Counted from the stretch's first letter, positions 24,432 through 33,374 are shown. The stretch: DNA of 64,000 bases from Rhodoferax lacus (GCF_003415675.1 NZ_QFZK01000002.1:124001-188000); one strand, 5' to 3'. Translations and numbers: made by a program. Notes: generated by a model from the sequence alone, not told the origin.

Positions 24432-24884
24432 GTGATCGATCTCGGCATATCCAAGCTGGCGCTCATAGGTGCTGTTGCCCTGATCGTCATTGGCCCTGAA
24501 AAGCTGCCCAAGGTAGCTCGTACCGTGGGCACCTTGCTGGGCAAAGCGCAGCGCTACGTGTCCGATGTGAAGGCCGAAGTTGGCCGCGCCATGGAACTCG
24601 ACGAACTGAAGAAGATGCGTGACACGGTGGAAAGCGCCGCGCGCGATGTGGGCAACACCATACAGACACAGGCCAGCGAGTTTGAGAACTCCTGGTCGCA
24701 CAGTGATGCCGCAGCTGCGCTGCCCGTTGAAGCCGAGCCACCCGCCTACAAGCACCCTGGCAAGAACTGGCGCCTCAAGCAGGGCGCCACACCCCACTGG
24801 TACAAGGCCCGCAACGGCGTGCGTACCAAGGCTCTGTCCGGCGCGGCCCGTGTTGCCCGGTTCCGTCCCCGCCGCACCAGCTGA
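24432..24884 (+). CDS. tatB: twin-arginine translocase subunit TatB
   Basis: This 150-residue protein starts at GTG 24432. The N-terminus [20 protein letters not shown] ends in [13 protein letters not shown], the TatB hallmark (Glu-Lys-Leu-Pro after the membrane helix), followed by a long amphipathic and charged tail. TatB and TatC together recognise twin-arginine signal peptides. Confidence 0.95.
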   Translation: MIDLGISKLALIGAVALIVIGPEKLPKVARTVGTLLGKAQRYVSDVKAEVGRAMELDELKKMRDTVESAARDVGNTIQTQASEFENSWSHSDAAAALPVEAEPPAYKHPGKNWRLKQGATPHWYKARNGVRTKALSGAARVARFRPRRTS

Positions 24885-24910
24885 GGCTTTTGTTTTAGTG
24901 ATACCCGTTC

Positions 24911-25714
24911 ATGGCCTCTGACAACTCCAAAGAAGACGAACTCGCCGGCACCGAGCAGCCCTTTGTGGCGCATCTGGTGGAGCTGCGCGACCGTCTGGTC
25001 AAAGCCGCCATTGCCATTGGCGTGATGGTGGCCATTCTGGCCCTGTACCCCGGCCCGGCCGCGCTCTATGACATCCTGGCCCAGCCTTTGGTGGCGTCGC
25101 TGCCTGTGGGCGCAACCATGATTGCCACTTCGGTCATCTCGCCCTTCATGGTGCCCTTGAAGATCATGATGATGGCCGGCTTTCTCATGGCCTTGCCCTT
25201 TGTGCTGTGGCAGGTGTGGGCCTTTGTGGCACCCGGCCTGTACTCCCACGAGAAGAAGCTGGTGCTCCCGCTGGTGGTGTCCAGCACCATCCTGTTCTTC
25301 ATTGGAGTGGCCTTCTGCTACTTCTTTGTGTTTGGCCAGGTGTTCAAGTTCATCCAGAGCTTTGCGCCCAAAAGCATTACCGCTGCCCCCGATATCGAAG
25401 CCTATCTGGATTTTGTGTTGTCTATGTTCCTGGCCTTTGGCCTGGCTTTTGAGGTGCCTATCGTCGTGGTGGTGCTGGCGCGCATGAATATTGTCAGCAT
25501 TGACAAGCTCAAGAGCTTCCGCAGCTATTTCATCGTGGTGGCCTTCGTGGTGGCGGCTGTTGTGACGCCACCGGATGTGGTGTCACAGTTGGCGCTAGCC
25601 ATCCCCATGTGCATTCTGTACGAGTTGGGTATCTGGGCGGCACAGCTGTTTATCCGCCACACCCAGGCGCCCACCGACGAGCCCACCAAGCCAACCACCA
25701 GCCAGTCGCCTTAG
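24911..25714 (+). CDS. tatC: twin-arginine translocase subunit TatC
   Basis: This 267-residue integral membrane protein has six hydrophobic segments and the family motifs PFVAHLVELRDRLVKA at the N-terminus and WAFVAPGLYSHEKKLVLPLV in the first third. The LAFGLAFEVPIVVVVL segment holds the conserved Phe/Glu residues of TM4. It completes tatABC. The Rieske protein encoded about 4 kb downstream is a typical Tat client. Confidence 0.96.
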   Translation: MASDNSKEDELAGTEQPFVAHLVELRDRLVKAAIAIGVMVAILALYPGPAALYDILAQPLVASLPVGATMIATSVISPFMVPLKIMMMAGFLMALPFVLWQVWAFVAPGLYSHEKKLVLPLVVSSTILFFIGVAFCYFFVFGQVFKFIQSFAPKSITAAPDIEAYLDFVLSMFLAFGLAFEVPIVVVVLARMNIVSIDKLKSFRSYFIVVAFVVAAVVTPPDVVSQLALAIPMCILYELGIWAAQLFIRHTQAPTDEPTKPTTSQSP

Positions 25715-25739
25715 GGCGGCCCGGCGGCGAAACTTCTGG

Positions 25740-26885
25740 TTAGCGCGGCGCTGCCTTGGGTTTGGGCCGCACGCCGGGCGTGACGTCCAGCTCCACCTTC
25801 TGGCTCTTGCGGTTGATGGTGAAGCGGGCCGCCGTGCCGGGCTTGAGGGACGCCACCACCGACAGCAGCTGCGTCACGTCGGCAATCTTGCGCTCACCAA
25901 TCGCCTCGATCACATCGCCCGGCTTCACTCCCGCCTGAGCGGCGGGGCCGTTCTGCAGCACACCGGTAATGATCACGCCCTCTGTGAGCTTGGTGTTGAA
26001 CGTTTCCGCCAGCTCGGGAGACAAATCGTTGGGCTCCACACCGATCCAGCCGCGCGTGACCTGACCATCCTTCACCAGCCCTTCGAGCACCAGCTTGGCG
26101 GTGGACACGGGAATGGCAAAACCAATACCCATGCTGCCGCCCGAGCGTGAATAGATGGCCGTGTTGATGCCCAGCAGGTTGCCGTTGGTATCCACCAGCG
26201 CGCCCCCGGAGTTGCCGGGATTGATGGCGGCATCGGTCTGGATAAAGTTCTCAAAGGTGTTGATGCCCAGCTGGTTGCGACCCAGCGCGCTGACGATGCC
26301 GCTGGTGACTGTCTGGCCCACGCCGAAGGGGTTGCCAATGGCCAGCACCTGGTCGCCCACCTGAATTGCATCGGAGTTGCCCAGCACAATGGTGGGCAGT
26401 TTGTCCAAGCCGATCTTGAGTACAGCCAGATCACTGTCTGGGTCGGTGCCGATCACCTTGGCCATGGTGTGGCGGCTGTCGTTCAGGATGACTTCAATTT
26501 CATCTGCGTCCTCGACCACATGGTTGTTGGTCAGTATGTATCCGCTGGCACTGACGATCACGCCACTGCCCAGGCCGCCCTGGGGTTCGTTGCCCTGGTC
26601 GCCGTAAAAGAACTTGAACCAGGGGTCATTGGCATTGGGGTTCTTCCTGGCGGCCTGGCTGGTGCTGATGCTGACCACGGCGGCCGACGCTTTTTGCGCC
26701 GCAGTGCGCAGGCTGCCTGGTGGAATTTCGCCCGGGGCCGCAGGAGGCGCCTCAAAGAGTGCTACGCCCGCACCCATGCTGCCCGGCACATGGTCCAGCC
26801 ACTGCGGCTTGAGGGTTGCCACCACAAAGTAGGCCGCCAGGAATACGGTAGCGGTTTGCGAGAAGAGGAGCCAGAGACGTTTCAT
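25740..26885 (-). CDS. degS: S1C trypsin-like serine protease with one PDZ domain (DegS-like)
   Basis: This 381-residue periplasmic, membrane-anchored protease has one N-terminal membrane segment (LFSQTATVFLAAYFVVATL). The catalytic triad is H122 (TNNHVVED), D152 (DSDLAVLKI) and S226 (NPGNSGGALVDTNG). A single PDZ domain at about 270-370 contains VLQNGPAAQAGVKPGDVIEAIG. One PDZ and a retained anchor fit DegS more than DegP/DegQ. In E. coli DegS triggers the sigma-E response; the same role here is inference. It converges on tatC with a 25-base gap. Confidence 0.88.
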   Translation of the reverse strand: MKRLWLLFSQTATVFLAAYFVVATLKPQWLDHVPGSMGAGVALFEAPPAAPGEIPPGSLRTAAQKASAAVVSISTSQAARKNPNANDPWFKFFYGDQGNEPQGGLGSGVIVSASGYILTNNHVVEDADEIEVILNDSRHTMAKVIGTDPDSDLAVLKIGLDKLPTIVLGNSDAIQVGDQVLAIGNPFGVGQTVTSGIVSALGRNQLGINTFENFIQTDAAINPGNSGGALVDTNGNLLGINTAIYSRSGGSMGIGFAIPVSTAKLVLEGLVKDGQVTRGWIGVEPNDLSPELAETFNTKLTEGVIITGVLQNGPAAQAGVKPGDVIEAIGERKIADVTQLLSVVASLKPGTAARFTINRKSQKVELDVTPGVRPKPKAAPR

Positions 26886-26953
26886 AGGGCCAAATTGTAG
26901 GCCGCCAGCCTTGGCCTGTTGGCTTGGCGGTACATTGCAGTCCAGAGTCCACC

Positions 26954-27346
26954 ATGCGCAGCCCCTCCCGCTCAGCCCAGACCCGTCAGCAGGTCATCCA
27001 TATCGAACCGCTGGCCGCCGCCAAGCCGCCCATGGGGGCAGCCTGCAACGGATGCGGCCTGTGTTGCCTGGCTGAGCCCTGCCCCCTGGGCGTGTTGCTG
27101 TCGCGCAGCCGAAGCGGTCCCTGCAAGGCGCTGCGGTGGGTGGAGGCAGAGCGCCAGTACCGCTGTGGTGCACTGGGGCAGACTCAGGCAAGCCGCGGCC
27201 TGGTAAGACTGAAAGCATGGTTGACGGCCTGGGTGGTGCGTCGCTGGATTGCCGCGGGCGTGGGCTGCGACTGCGATCTGGAGCCCACCGCATCCGCCAC
27301 AATCAGCGCTACAAGTCCCATCTCAAGCAACACCTCTCATGATTGA
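26954..27346 (+). CDS. YkgJ-like cysteine-cluster protein
   Basis: This 130-residue protein (start at ATG 26954; an ATG at 26924 is possible) has a CNGCGLCCLAEPCPLG motif around residues 37-52, matching the CxxCxxCC pattern of YkgJ-type putative zinc- or iron-chelating domains. A second Cys-containing part (YRCGALG, GCDCDLE) follows. No membrane segment is obvious. Its function is unknown. Its 3' end overlaps the Nif3-like gene start by 8 bases. Confidence 0.65.
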   Translation: MRSPSRSAQTRQQVIHIEPLAAAKPPMGAACNGCGLCCLAEPCPLGVLLSRSRSGPCKALRWVEAERQYRCGALGQTQASRGLVRLKAWLTAWVVRRWIAAGVGCDCDLEPTASATISATSPISSNTSHD

Positions 27347-28094
27347 ACGCCAGCAACTTCTGAACGCCCTCGATACCCTGCTGCAACCCGAGCGCTTCAA
27401 GGACTACGGGCCCAACGGCCTGCAGGTCGAGGGGCGTGCACAGATTGGAAAAATCGTCTCCGGAGTTACCGCCAGTCTGGCCTTGATTGAGGCAGCCGTT
27501 GCCGCTCAGGCCGATGCCATCTTTGTGCACCACGGCCTGTTCTGGCGCGGCCATGATGGATGCGTCACCGGTTGGCTGCGCCAGCGACTGGGCCTGCTGA
27601 TGCAGCACAACATCAACCTCTTTGCCTACCATTTGCCCCTGGATGCCCATCCGGAACTGGGCAACAACGCGCAGCTGGGTTTGCATCTGGGCTTCACGGC
27701 AGACGGGCGCTTTGGCGATCAGCAACTGGGCTGGCTGGGCCAGGCGCCCGAGGCGCTCATGCGCAGTCCGCAGGTCCTGGCGCAGCATGTGGAAACCAGA
27801 TTGGGGCGGCCGGTCACACTGGTGGTCGGCAAGCCGGGCGCCATGCGGCGCATTGCCTGGTGCAGTGGGGGTGCGCAGGGCTATTTCGAAGCGGCGATTG
27901 CCGCAGGCGTAGACCTCTTCCTGACCGGTGAGATCTCCGAGCCGCAGGCCCACTACGCACGTGAATGCGGTGTCAGCTTCATTGCCTGTGGCCACCATGC
28001 CAGCGAGCGCTATGGCGCGCCTGCCCTGGCTGCCCAGGTGGCGGCGCAATGCGGGCTGGCGCATCATTTCATTGACATTGACAACCCCGCCTGA
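27339..28094 (+). CDS. Nif3-like dinuclear metal center protein
   Basis: This 251-residue protein of the NIF3/YbgI family has the metal-ligand motifs IFVHHGLFWRG, AYHLPLDAHPELGNN and, near the C-terminus, ISEPQAHYARECGVSFIACGHHASERYG. The family forms toroidal hexamers with two metal ions per subunit. The E. coli member YbgI has been linked to GTP cyclohydrolase-like fold and DNA damage effects, but a defined reaction is lacking. Longer upstream frame residues are not coding for this product. pdxA follows after 8 bases. Confidence 0.9.
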   Translation: MIERQQLLNALDTLLQPERFKDYGPNGLQVEGRAQIGKIVSGVTASLALIEAAVAAQADAIFVHHGLFWRGHDGCVTGWLRQRLGLLMQHNINLFAYHLPLDAHPELGNNAQLGLHLGFTADGRFGDQQLGWLGQAPEALMRSPQVLAQHVETRLGRPVTLVVGKPGAMRRIAWCSGGAQGYFEAAIAAGVDLFLTGEISEPQAHYARECGVSFIACGHHASERYGAPALAAQVAAQCGLAHHFIDIDNPA

Positions 28095-28102
28095 AAGTCG
28101 CC

Positions 28103-29161
28103 ATGCCGCAGCCTCCGCCTTCCACCCGTCTGCCCATCGCCATCACCCTGGGTGACGCCGCAGGCATTGGCCCGGAAATCATCGCCAAAGTCTTTCGCCA
28201 AGAGCCAGAGCTGCTGCAAGGCTGCTTCGTCTGGGGCGATGTGGGCAGCATGCGGCGCGCCAGTGCGGCGTTGGGCGTACCGGGTGTGCCTTACCCGCTG
28301 GCCCGGATCGCCAGCCCGCAGGAAGTCTGGACCGTGCCTCCCCATTGCATTCCCGTCCTGCAGGAGGGCGAGGCGCTGGTCCCCGTTGTGGTGGGCCAGG
28401 TCAGCGCGGCAGCCGGAGCCTTTGCCGGGCGCTGTGTAATGGCTGCCGCCCAGGCGGCCATGCAGGGCCGCATTGCAGCGCTTGTTACTGCACCTTTGCA
28501 CAAGGAGGCGCTGTCCGCCGCCGGTGCACCCTACAGCCTGTATCCGGGCCACACCGAAATGCTGCAGGCCGTGGCGGCCCAGCACCTGGGCAAGCCGGTG
28601 GGCGAAGTGCCGGTACGCATGATGTTGGCCAATGACGAGTTGCGCACGGTGCTGGTCAGCATCCATGTGTCGCTGCGTGCGGCTCTGGACGCGGTCACCT
28701 TTGACAACGTGCTGCAGACCCTGCTGATCACGCATGCGTCCCTGCAGCGGGTGCTGGGGCGCGCACCCCGCATTGCCGTGGCGGGTTTGAATCCGCATGC
28801 CGGGGAGGGTGGTCTGTTTGGGCGGGAAGAGCTGGAGGTTATTGTTCCTGCCATGCAGGCTGCAGCCAGTCAGGGCTGCAATGTGAGTGGGCCGTGGGCG
28901 CCCGATACCGTCTTCATGCGCGCGCGCCAGAAGCCGGGACAGCCAGCCGAGTTCGACGTGGTGGTGGCCATGTACCACGACCAGGGGCTTATACCCGTGA
29001 AATACCTCGGAGTAGAGAAGGGCGTGAATGTCACCCTGGGTCTGCCGCTGGTGCGTACCAGCCCGGACCATGGCACGGCCTTCGACATCGCCGGCAAGGG
29101 CTGCGCCGATCCGTCCAGCCTGCTGGAGGCGATCCGGATGGCGCAGGCCCTGTCAGCTTGA
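28103..29161 (+). CDS. pdxA: 4-hydroxythreonine-4-phosphate dehydrogenase
   Basis: PdxA oxidises 4-phosphohydroxy-L-threonine in the DXP-dependent pathway to pyridoxal phosphate. Family segments are clear: PIAITLGDAAGIGPEIIAKV near the N-terminus, VTAPLHKEAL and PGHTEMLQ (first zinc-ligand His), GLNPHAGEGGLFGREE, and YHDQGLIPVKYLG with the remaining His. It is 352 residues, slightly longer than E. coli PdxA. It converges with mscL across repeat copy C. Confidence 0.96.
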   Translation: MPQPPPSTRLPIAITLGDAAGIGPEIIAKVFRQEPELLQGCFVWGDVGSMRRASAALGVPGVPYPLARIASPQEVWTVPPHCIPVLQEGEALVPVVVGQVSAAAGAFAGRCVMAAAQAAMQGRIAALVTAPLHKEALSAAGAPYSLYPGHTEMLQAVAAQHLGKPVGEVPVRMMLANDELRTVLVSIHVSLRAALDAVTFDNVLQTLLITHASLQRVLGRAPRIAVAGLNPHAGEGGLFGREELEVIVPAMQAAASQGCNVSGPWAPDTVFMRARQKPGQPAEFDVVVAMYHDQGLIPVKYLGVEKGVNVTLGLPLVRTSPDHGTAFDIAGKGCADPSSLLEAIRMAQALSA

Positions 29162-29176
29162 GCGTGCAATTTGCTG

Positions 29177-29250
29177 CAGGGCCGCCCCAAAGCAAATTAG
29201 CCCCCTCGTGGGGGCAGCGACCCACACGAAGCGGGGGAGCGTGGGGGCCC
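29177..29250 (-). repeat. dispersed G/C-rich intergenic repeat, copy C (inverted)
   Basis: Read on the minus strand, this pdxA-mscL gap shows the same block order as copies A and B: GGCCCCCACGCTC, CCGCTTCGTGTGGGTCGCTG, hairpin GCCCCCACGAGGGGGC (perfect 6-bp stem at 29200-29215), then TTGGGGCGGCCC. An additional perfect 8-bp inverted repeat (AATTTGCT 29168-29175, AGCAAATT 29191-29198) overlaps it and may help end both convergent transcripts. Confidence 0.75.
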
Positions 29251-29678
29251 TATCTCTTCAGGCTGTCGCGGATTTCGCGCAGCAGGATGACGTCTTCGGG
29301 TGTCGCTACGGGCGCCGCTTCTGCAACGGGCTCTTCCTTCTTCAGGCGGTTGAGCTGCTTGACCATCATGAACACAATGAAGGCCAGAATGGCGAAGTTC
29401 ACGGCAATGGTGATGAAGTTGCCATAGGCAAACACCGGCACACCGGCTTTCTTCAGCCCGGCCAGTGTGGTGTCGGTGCCGGCAGGAATGCTGCCCAGCA
29501 CCACAAACATATTGGAAAAGTCCACCTTGCCAATGACAGCGCCGACGATGGGCATGAACAAGTCAGCCACCACCGAGTCCACAATCTTGCCAAAGGCGCC
29601 TCCAATGATCACACCCACAGCCAGATCGACTGCATTGCCCTTGATGGCAAATTCCTTGAATTCCTGCACCATTCCCAT
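29250..29678 (-). CDS. mscL: large-conductance mechanosensitive channel MscL
   Basis: This 142-residue inner-membrane channel opens on osmotic downshock. The start at 29678 has AGGAG 8-9 bases upstream and gives the canonical N-terminus [22 protein letters not shown], then TM1 [21 protein letters not shown], periplasmic loop and TM2 [20 protein letters not shown]. The further upstream frame residues reach into the petA promoter region and are not expected to be translated. Confidence 0.96.
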   Translation of the reverse strand: MGMVQEFKEFAIKGNAVDLAVGVIIGGAFGKIVDSVVADLFMPIVGAVIGKVDFSNMFVVLGSIPAGTDTTLAGLKKAGVPVFAYGNFITIAVNFAILAFIVFMMVKQLNRLKKEEPVAEAAPVATPEDVILLREIRDSLKR

Positions 29679-29741
29679 AGAAACTCCTTGTTGGTTTGGA
29701 ACCGGAGTGTACTTGCGCAGCCGTCGGGCATCTACTGACAC

Positions 29742-29775
29742 GTAGCTGACCGAGTGTCCGCCACTGGTCAGCTAC
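29742..29775. promoter_or_regulatory. perfect 10-bp inverted repeat between mscL and petA
   Basis: GTAGCTGACC (29742-29751) and its exact complement GGTCAGCTAC (29766-29775) are separated by 14 bases. The right arm runs into TACAAT (29773-29778), a good -10 box for petABC. The position suggests an operator that could block the pet promoter, but no regulator is known from the sequence. Confidence 0.5.
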
Positions 29776-29778
29776 AAT
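29773..29778 (+). promoter_or_regulatory. -10 element of the petABC promoter
   Basis: TACAAT lies 41 bases before the petA ATG in the divergent mscL-petA gap. It differs from consensus at one position. No strong -35 was found at 16-18 bases upstream, which leaves room for activator dependence. Confidence 0.45.
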
Positions 29779-29818
29779 CGCCGTTTGCCCATAGTTGTGA
29801 TGTTCATTGAGGATTCTC

Positions 29819-30433
29819 ATGAGTGAAACCCTAGTCGACACCAAATCGATCGACGCCAGTAAACGTACCTGGATGATTGCATCTGGTTGTGCCGGTGCAG
29901 TGGGCGGCATTGCCGTCGCTGTTCCTTTTGTCAGCACCTTCCAGCCATCGGAGCGCGCCAAAGCTGCCGGTGCTGCCGTCGAAGTGGATATTGCAGGCAT
30001 CAAACCCGGTGAAAAAATCACCGTGGAATGGCGTGGCAAGCCCGTCTGGATCCTGCGCCGCACGCCCGAGCAAATCGCAGCCCTGCCCAAGCTCGACGCG
30101 CAGCTCGCTGACCCCAAGTCCGAGCGCAAGCGCGGCGAAATGACGCCCGAATACGCCCTCAACGAAGGCCGCTCCATCAAGCCCGAATTCTTCGTGGCCG
30201 TGGGCATCTGTACCCACCTGGGCTGCTCGCCTTCCGACAAGCTATCGGCCGGACCGCAAGCCTCGGTGCCGGACGACTGGCAAGGCGGCTTCCTGTGCCC
30301 TTGCCACGGCTCCACCTTCGATCTGGCTGGCCGTGTCTTCAAGAACAAGCCCGCGCCTGACAACCTCGAAGTGCCGCCGCACATGTACCTGTCCGACAGC
30401 AAGCTGCTGATCGGCGAAGACAAGAAAGCCTGA
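29819..30433 (+). CDS. petA: ubiquinol-cytochrome c reductase, Rieske iron-sulfur subunit
   Basis: This 204-residue subunit of the bc1 complex carries the 2Fe-2S cluster ligands C131/H133 (CTHLGC) and C160/H163 (CPCHGS), with C136 and C162 forming the usual disulfide. The N-terminal region SKRTWMIASGCAGAVGG followed by a hydrophobic anchor resembles a Tat signal in which the twin arginines are Lys-Arg. tatABC lies about 4 kb upstream. AGGATTCTC precedes the ATG at 29819. petB follows after 11 bases. Confidence 0.97.
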   Translation: MSETLVDTKSIDASKRTWMIASGCAGAVGGIAVAVPFVSTFQPSERAKAAGAAVEVDIAGIKPGEKITVEWRGKPVWILRRTPEQIAALPKLDAQLADPKSERKRGEMTPEYALNEGRSIKPEFFVAVGICTHLGCSPSDKLSAGPQASVPDDWQGGFLCPCHGSTFDLAGRVFKNKPAPDNLEVPPHMYLSDSKLLIGEDKKA

Positions 30434-30444
30434 GGACATACGAC

Positions 30445-31857
30445 ATGGCGACATTCAAGGAAATTTCTCCCAACGCATCGGCTGGTGCCAAGGTCACGAA
30501 CTGGTTTGAAAACCGCTTCCCCACCGCCTTCGATGCCTACAAGGTTCACATGTCGGAGTACTACGCTCCGAAGAACTTCAACTTCTGGTACATCTTCGGC
30601 TCGCTCTCGCTGCTGGTGCTGGTCATCCAGATCGTCACCGGTATCTTCCTGGTGATGCACTACAAGCCCGATGCCAACCTGGCCTTCGGCTCGGTCGAGT
30701 ACATCATGCGCGATGTGCCATGGGGTTGGCTGATCCGCTACATGCACTCCACAGGCGCCTCCGCCTTCTTTGTGGTGGTCTACCTGCACATGTTCCGTGG
30801 CCTGATGTATGGCAGCTACCGCAAGCCGCGCGAACTGGTCTGGATTTTTGGCTGCGCCATCTTCCTGTGCCTGATGGCCGAAGCCTTCATGGGTTACCTG
30901 CTGCCCTGGGGTCAAATGTCCTACTGGGGCGCCCAGGTGATCGTCAACCTGTTTGCTGCCGTGCCCTTTGTCGGTCCCGACCTGGCCCTGCTGATCCGTG
31001 GCGACTTCGTGGTGGGTGATGCCACCCTCAACCGCTTCTTCAGCTTCCACGTGATTGCCGTGCCTCTGGTGCTGCTGGGCCTGGTGGTCGCTCACTTGCT
31101 GGCGCTGCACGATGTGGGCTCCAACAACCCCGACGGTGTGGAAATCAAGGGCCCTGACGCACCGCGTGACGCCGCTGGCCACCCGCTGGACGGCATCCCC
31201 TTCCATCCCTACTACACGGTGCACGACATCTACGGCGTGAGCCTGTTCCTGTTGGTGTTCTCTGCCATCATCTTCTTCGCGCCCGAGTTCGGCGGCTACT
31301 TCCTGGAGTACAACAACTTCATCCCGGCCGACCCGTTCAAGACCCCGCTGCACATCGCTCCGGTCTGGTACTTCACGCCTTTCTACTCGATGCTGCGTGC
31401 CATCACCAGTGAGATGATGTACGTGCTGGTGGCCGGCGTGCTCGCTGGTGCTGCGTTTGGCGTGTTCAAGGCGCCACTGCCCAAGATCTTCAAGCCCGTC
31501 ATCGCTGTGGCGGCCGCTGCCGTGATTGCCATGATGCTGTCGATCGACGCCAAGTTCTGGGGCGTCGTGGTGATGGGTGGCGGTGTGGTGATCCTGTTCT
31601 TCCTGCCCTGGCTGGACTACAGCCCCGTCAAGTCGATCCGCTACCGCGCTTCCTGGCACAAGTACATGTACGCCGTGTTCGTGATCAACTTCCTGATCCT
31701 GGGCTGGCTCGGTACCCAGCCACCGTCGCCCGTCGGCGAGCGCGTGTCGCAACTCGGCACCCTGTTCTACTTCGGCTTCTTCATTCTAATGCCCGTGTGG
31801 AGCCGTATTGGCGAGCCCAAGCCAGTGCCCAAGCGCGTCAACTTTGTTGCCCACTGA
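30445..31857 (+). CDS. petB: ubiquinol-cytochrome c reductase, cytochrome b subunit
   Basis: This 470-residue polytopic membrane protein binds the two b hemes. Visible signatures are WLIRYMHSTGASAFFVVVYLHMFRG with heme-ligating His residues, GYLLPWGQMSYWGAQV, RFFSFHVIAVPLVLLGLVVAHLLALH with the second His pair, and the quinol-site PEF-type sequence (FAPEFGG). It lies in frame order petA-petB-petC. Confidence 0.98.
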   Translation: MATFKEISPNASAGAKVTNWFENRFPTAFDAYKVHMSEYYAPKNFNFWYIFGSLSLLVLVIQIVTGIFLVMHYKPDANLAFGSVEYIMRDVPWGWLIRYMHSTGASAFFVVVYLHMFRGLMYGSYRKPRELVWIFGCAIFLCLMAEAFMGYLLPWGQMSYWGAQVIVNLFAAVPFVGPDLALLIRGDFVVGDATLNRFFSFHVIAVPLVLLGLVVAHLLALHDVGSNNPDGVEIKGPDAPRDAAGHPLDGIPFHPYYTVHDIYGVSLFLLVFSAIIFFAPEFGGYFLEYNNFIPADPFKTPLHIAPVWYFTPFYSMLRAITSEMMYVLVAGVLAGAAFGVFKAPLPKIFKPVIAVAAAAVIAMMLSIDAKFWGVVVMGGGVVILFFLPWLDYSPVKSIRYRASWHKYMYAVFVINFLILGWLGTQPPSPVGERVSQLGTLFYFGFFILMPVWSRIGEPKPVPKRVNFVAH

Positions 31858-31873
31858 AATGGAAACAAACACA

Positions 31874-32632
31874 ATGAAAAAAATACTCGCGTCCCTTCTC
31901 CTGGTCCTGGGCCTGTCCCTGACTGCCCAGGCCAACACCGGCGGCATCGCCTGGGACAAGGCCCCCGCCAAGACCAATGACCTGGCTGCCCTGCAAAACG
32001 GCGCCAAAGTGTTTGTCAACTACTGCCTGAACTGCCACTCCGCCTCCTTCATGCGTTACAACCGCCTGAAAGACATCGGTCTGACTGAACAGCAGATCAA
32101 GGACAACCTGCTCTTCACCTCCGACAAGGTGGGCGACACCATGCAGGCCGCCATTGATCCCAAGCAGGCCAAGCAATGGTTCGGCGGCAACCCGCCCGAC
32201 CTGACCGTGATTTCACGTTCGCGTTCGGCACAGGGCCAGGGCACGGGTGCAGACTACCTCTACACCTACCTGCGCACCTTCTATGTGGATGACACCAAAC
32301 CCACTGGCTGGAACAACCTGGCTTTCCCCAACATCGGCATGCCCCACGCCCTGTGGCAATTGCAGGGCAAGCGCGCTCCCATCTATGAAGTAGTTGAAGA
32401 GCACGGCAAGGAAGTCCACGTGTTCAAGGGCTGGGAGCAAATCACTCCCGGTACCATGACGTCCGAGCAGTACGACCAGACCATCGGTGATCTGGTGAAC
32501 TACATGCAGTGGATGGCAGAACCCGCGGCCAACACGCGTGTGCGCCTGGGCGTGTGGGTCATGTTGTTCCTGTGTGTGCTGACCTTCTTTACTTGGCGTA
32601 TGAATGCTGCGTTCTGGAAAGACGTCAAGTAA
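31874..32632 (+). CDS. petC: ubiquinol-cytochrome c reductase, cytochrome c1 subunit
   Basis: This cytochrome c1 starts at ATG 31874, which begins a Sec signal (MKKILASLLLVLGLSLTAQA); an in-frame ATG at 31859 is the alternative. The heme c site is C51-L-N-C54-H55. The axial Met is probably in NIGMPHALW. One C-terminal membrane anchor (VWVMLFLCVLTFFTWRM) holds it in the inner membrane. The product is 252 residues. An intrinsic terminator follows. Confidence 0.96.
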   Translation: MKKILASLLLVLGLSLTAQANTGGIAWDKAPAKTNDLAALQNGAKVFVNYCLNCHSASFMRYNRLKDIGLTEQQIKDNLLFTSDKVGDTMQAAIDPKQAKQWFGGNPPDLTVISRSRSAQGQGTGADYLYTYLRTFYVDDTKPTGWNNLAFPNIGMPHALWQLQGKRAPIYEVVEEHGKEVHVFKGWEQITPGTMTSEQYDQTIGDLVNYMQWMAEPAANTRVRLGVWVMLFLCVLTFFTWRMNAAFWKDVK

Positions 32633-32682
32633 TTTTTTTGCTGCAGGTCCCCAGCACTCCTTGCGAGTGCCGGGACACCAGG

Positions 32683-32726
32683 GAGTGGGCTGGCAATTCT
32701 TGCAATTGCGGTAGCCCACTCTTTTT
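32683..32726 (+). terminator. intrinsic terminator after petABC
   Basis: A 9-bp stem pairs GAGTGGGCT (32683-32691) with AGCCCACTC (32713-32721), with an inner GCAATT/AATTGC pairing, followed by TTTTTAATTTTT. It lies between petC and sspA, just before the sspA Shine-Dalgarno TAGGAG. Confidence 0.85.
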
Positions 32727-32747
32727 AATTTTTAGGAGTCTCTTGCC

Positions 32748-33359
32748 ATGATGGTGCTGTATTCAGGAACAACCTGCCCCTTTTCCCACCGCTGCCGCTT
32801 TGTGTTGTTCGAAAAAGGCATGGACTTCGAAATCCGTGACGTGGACCTGTACAACAAGCCCGAAGACATCAGCGTCATGAACCCCTATGGCCAGGTGCCC
32901 ATCCTGGTCGAGCGCGATCTCATCCTGTATGAGTCCAACATCATCAACGAATACATTGATGAGCGCTTCCCCCATCCCCAGCTGATGCCCGGCGACCCGG
33001 TGGACCGCGCCCGCGTGCGCCTGTTCCTGCTCAACTTCGAGAAGGAACTCTTTGTGCACGTCTCCACCCTGGAAGCACGCGCCTCCAAGGGCAACGAGAA
33101 GGCCCTCGAAAAAGCCCGCGCCCACATCCGTGACCGCCTGACCCAACTGGCCCCCGTGTTCCTCAAAAACAAGTACATGCTGGGCGACAACTTCTCCATG
33201 CTCGACGTGGCCATTGCCCCGCTGCTGTGGCGCCTGGACTACTACGGTATCGACCTGAGCAAGAACGCTGCACCGCTCTTGAAGTATGCCGAGCGCGTGT
33301 TCTCGCGTCCGGCCTACATCGAGGCGCTGACGCCTTCTGAGAAGGTCATGCGCAAGTAA
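32748..33359 (+). CDS. sspA: stringent starvation protein A (GST-like RNA polymerase partner)
   Basis: This 203-residue protein has a glutathione-S-transferase fold: N-terminal thioredoxin-like half (VLYSGTTCPFSHRCRFVLFEKGM) and helical C-terminal half. The YNKPEDISVMNPYGQVPILVERD region is typical of SspA. SspA binds RNA polymerase during stationary phase and stress. AGGAG lies 14-10 bases upstream of the ATG. sspB follows after 15 bases. Confidence 0.94.
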   Translation: MMVLYSGTTCPFSHRCRFVLFEKGMDFEIRDVDLYNKPEDISVMNPYGQVPILVERDLILYESNIINEYIDERFPHPQLMPGDPVDRARVRLFLLNFEKELFVHVSTLEARASKGNEKALEKARAHIRDRLTQLAPVFLKNKYMLGDNFSMLDVAIAPLLWRLDYYGIDLSKNAAPLLKYAERVFSRPAYIEALTPSEKVMRK

Positions 33360-33374
33360 GCACAAGGGTGGCCC

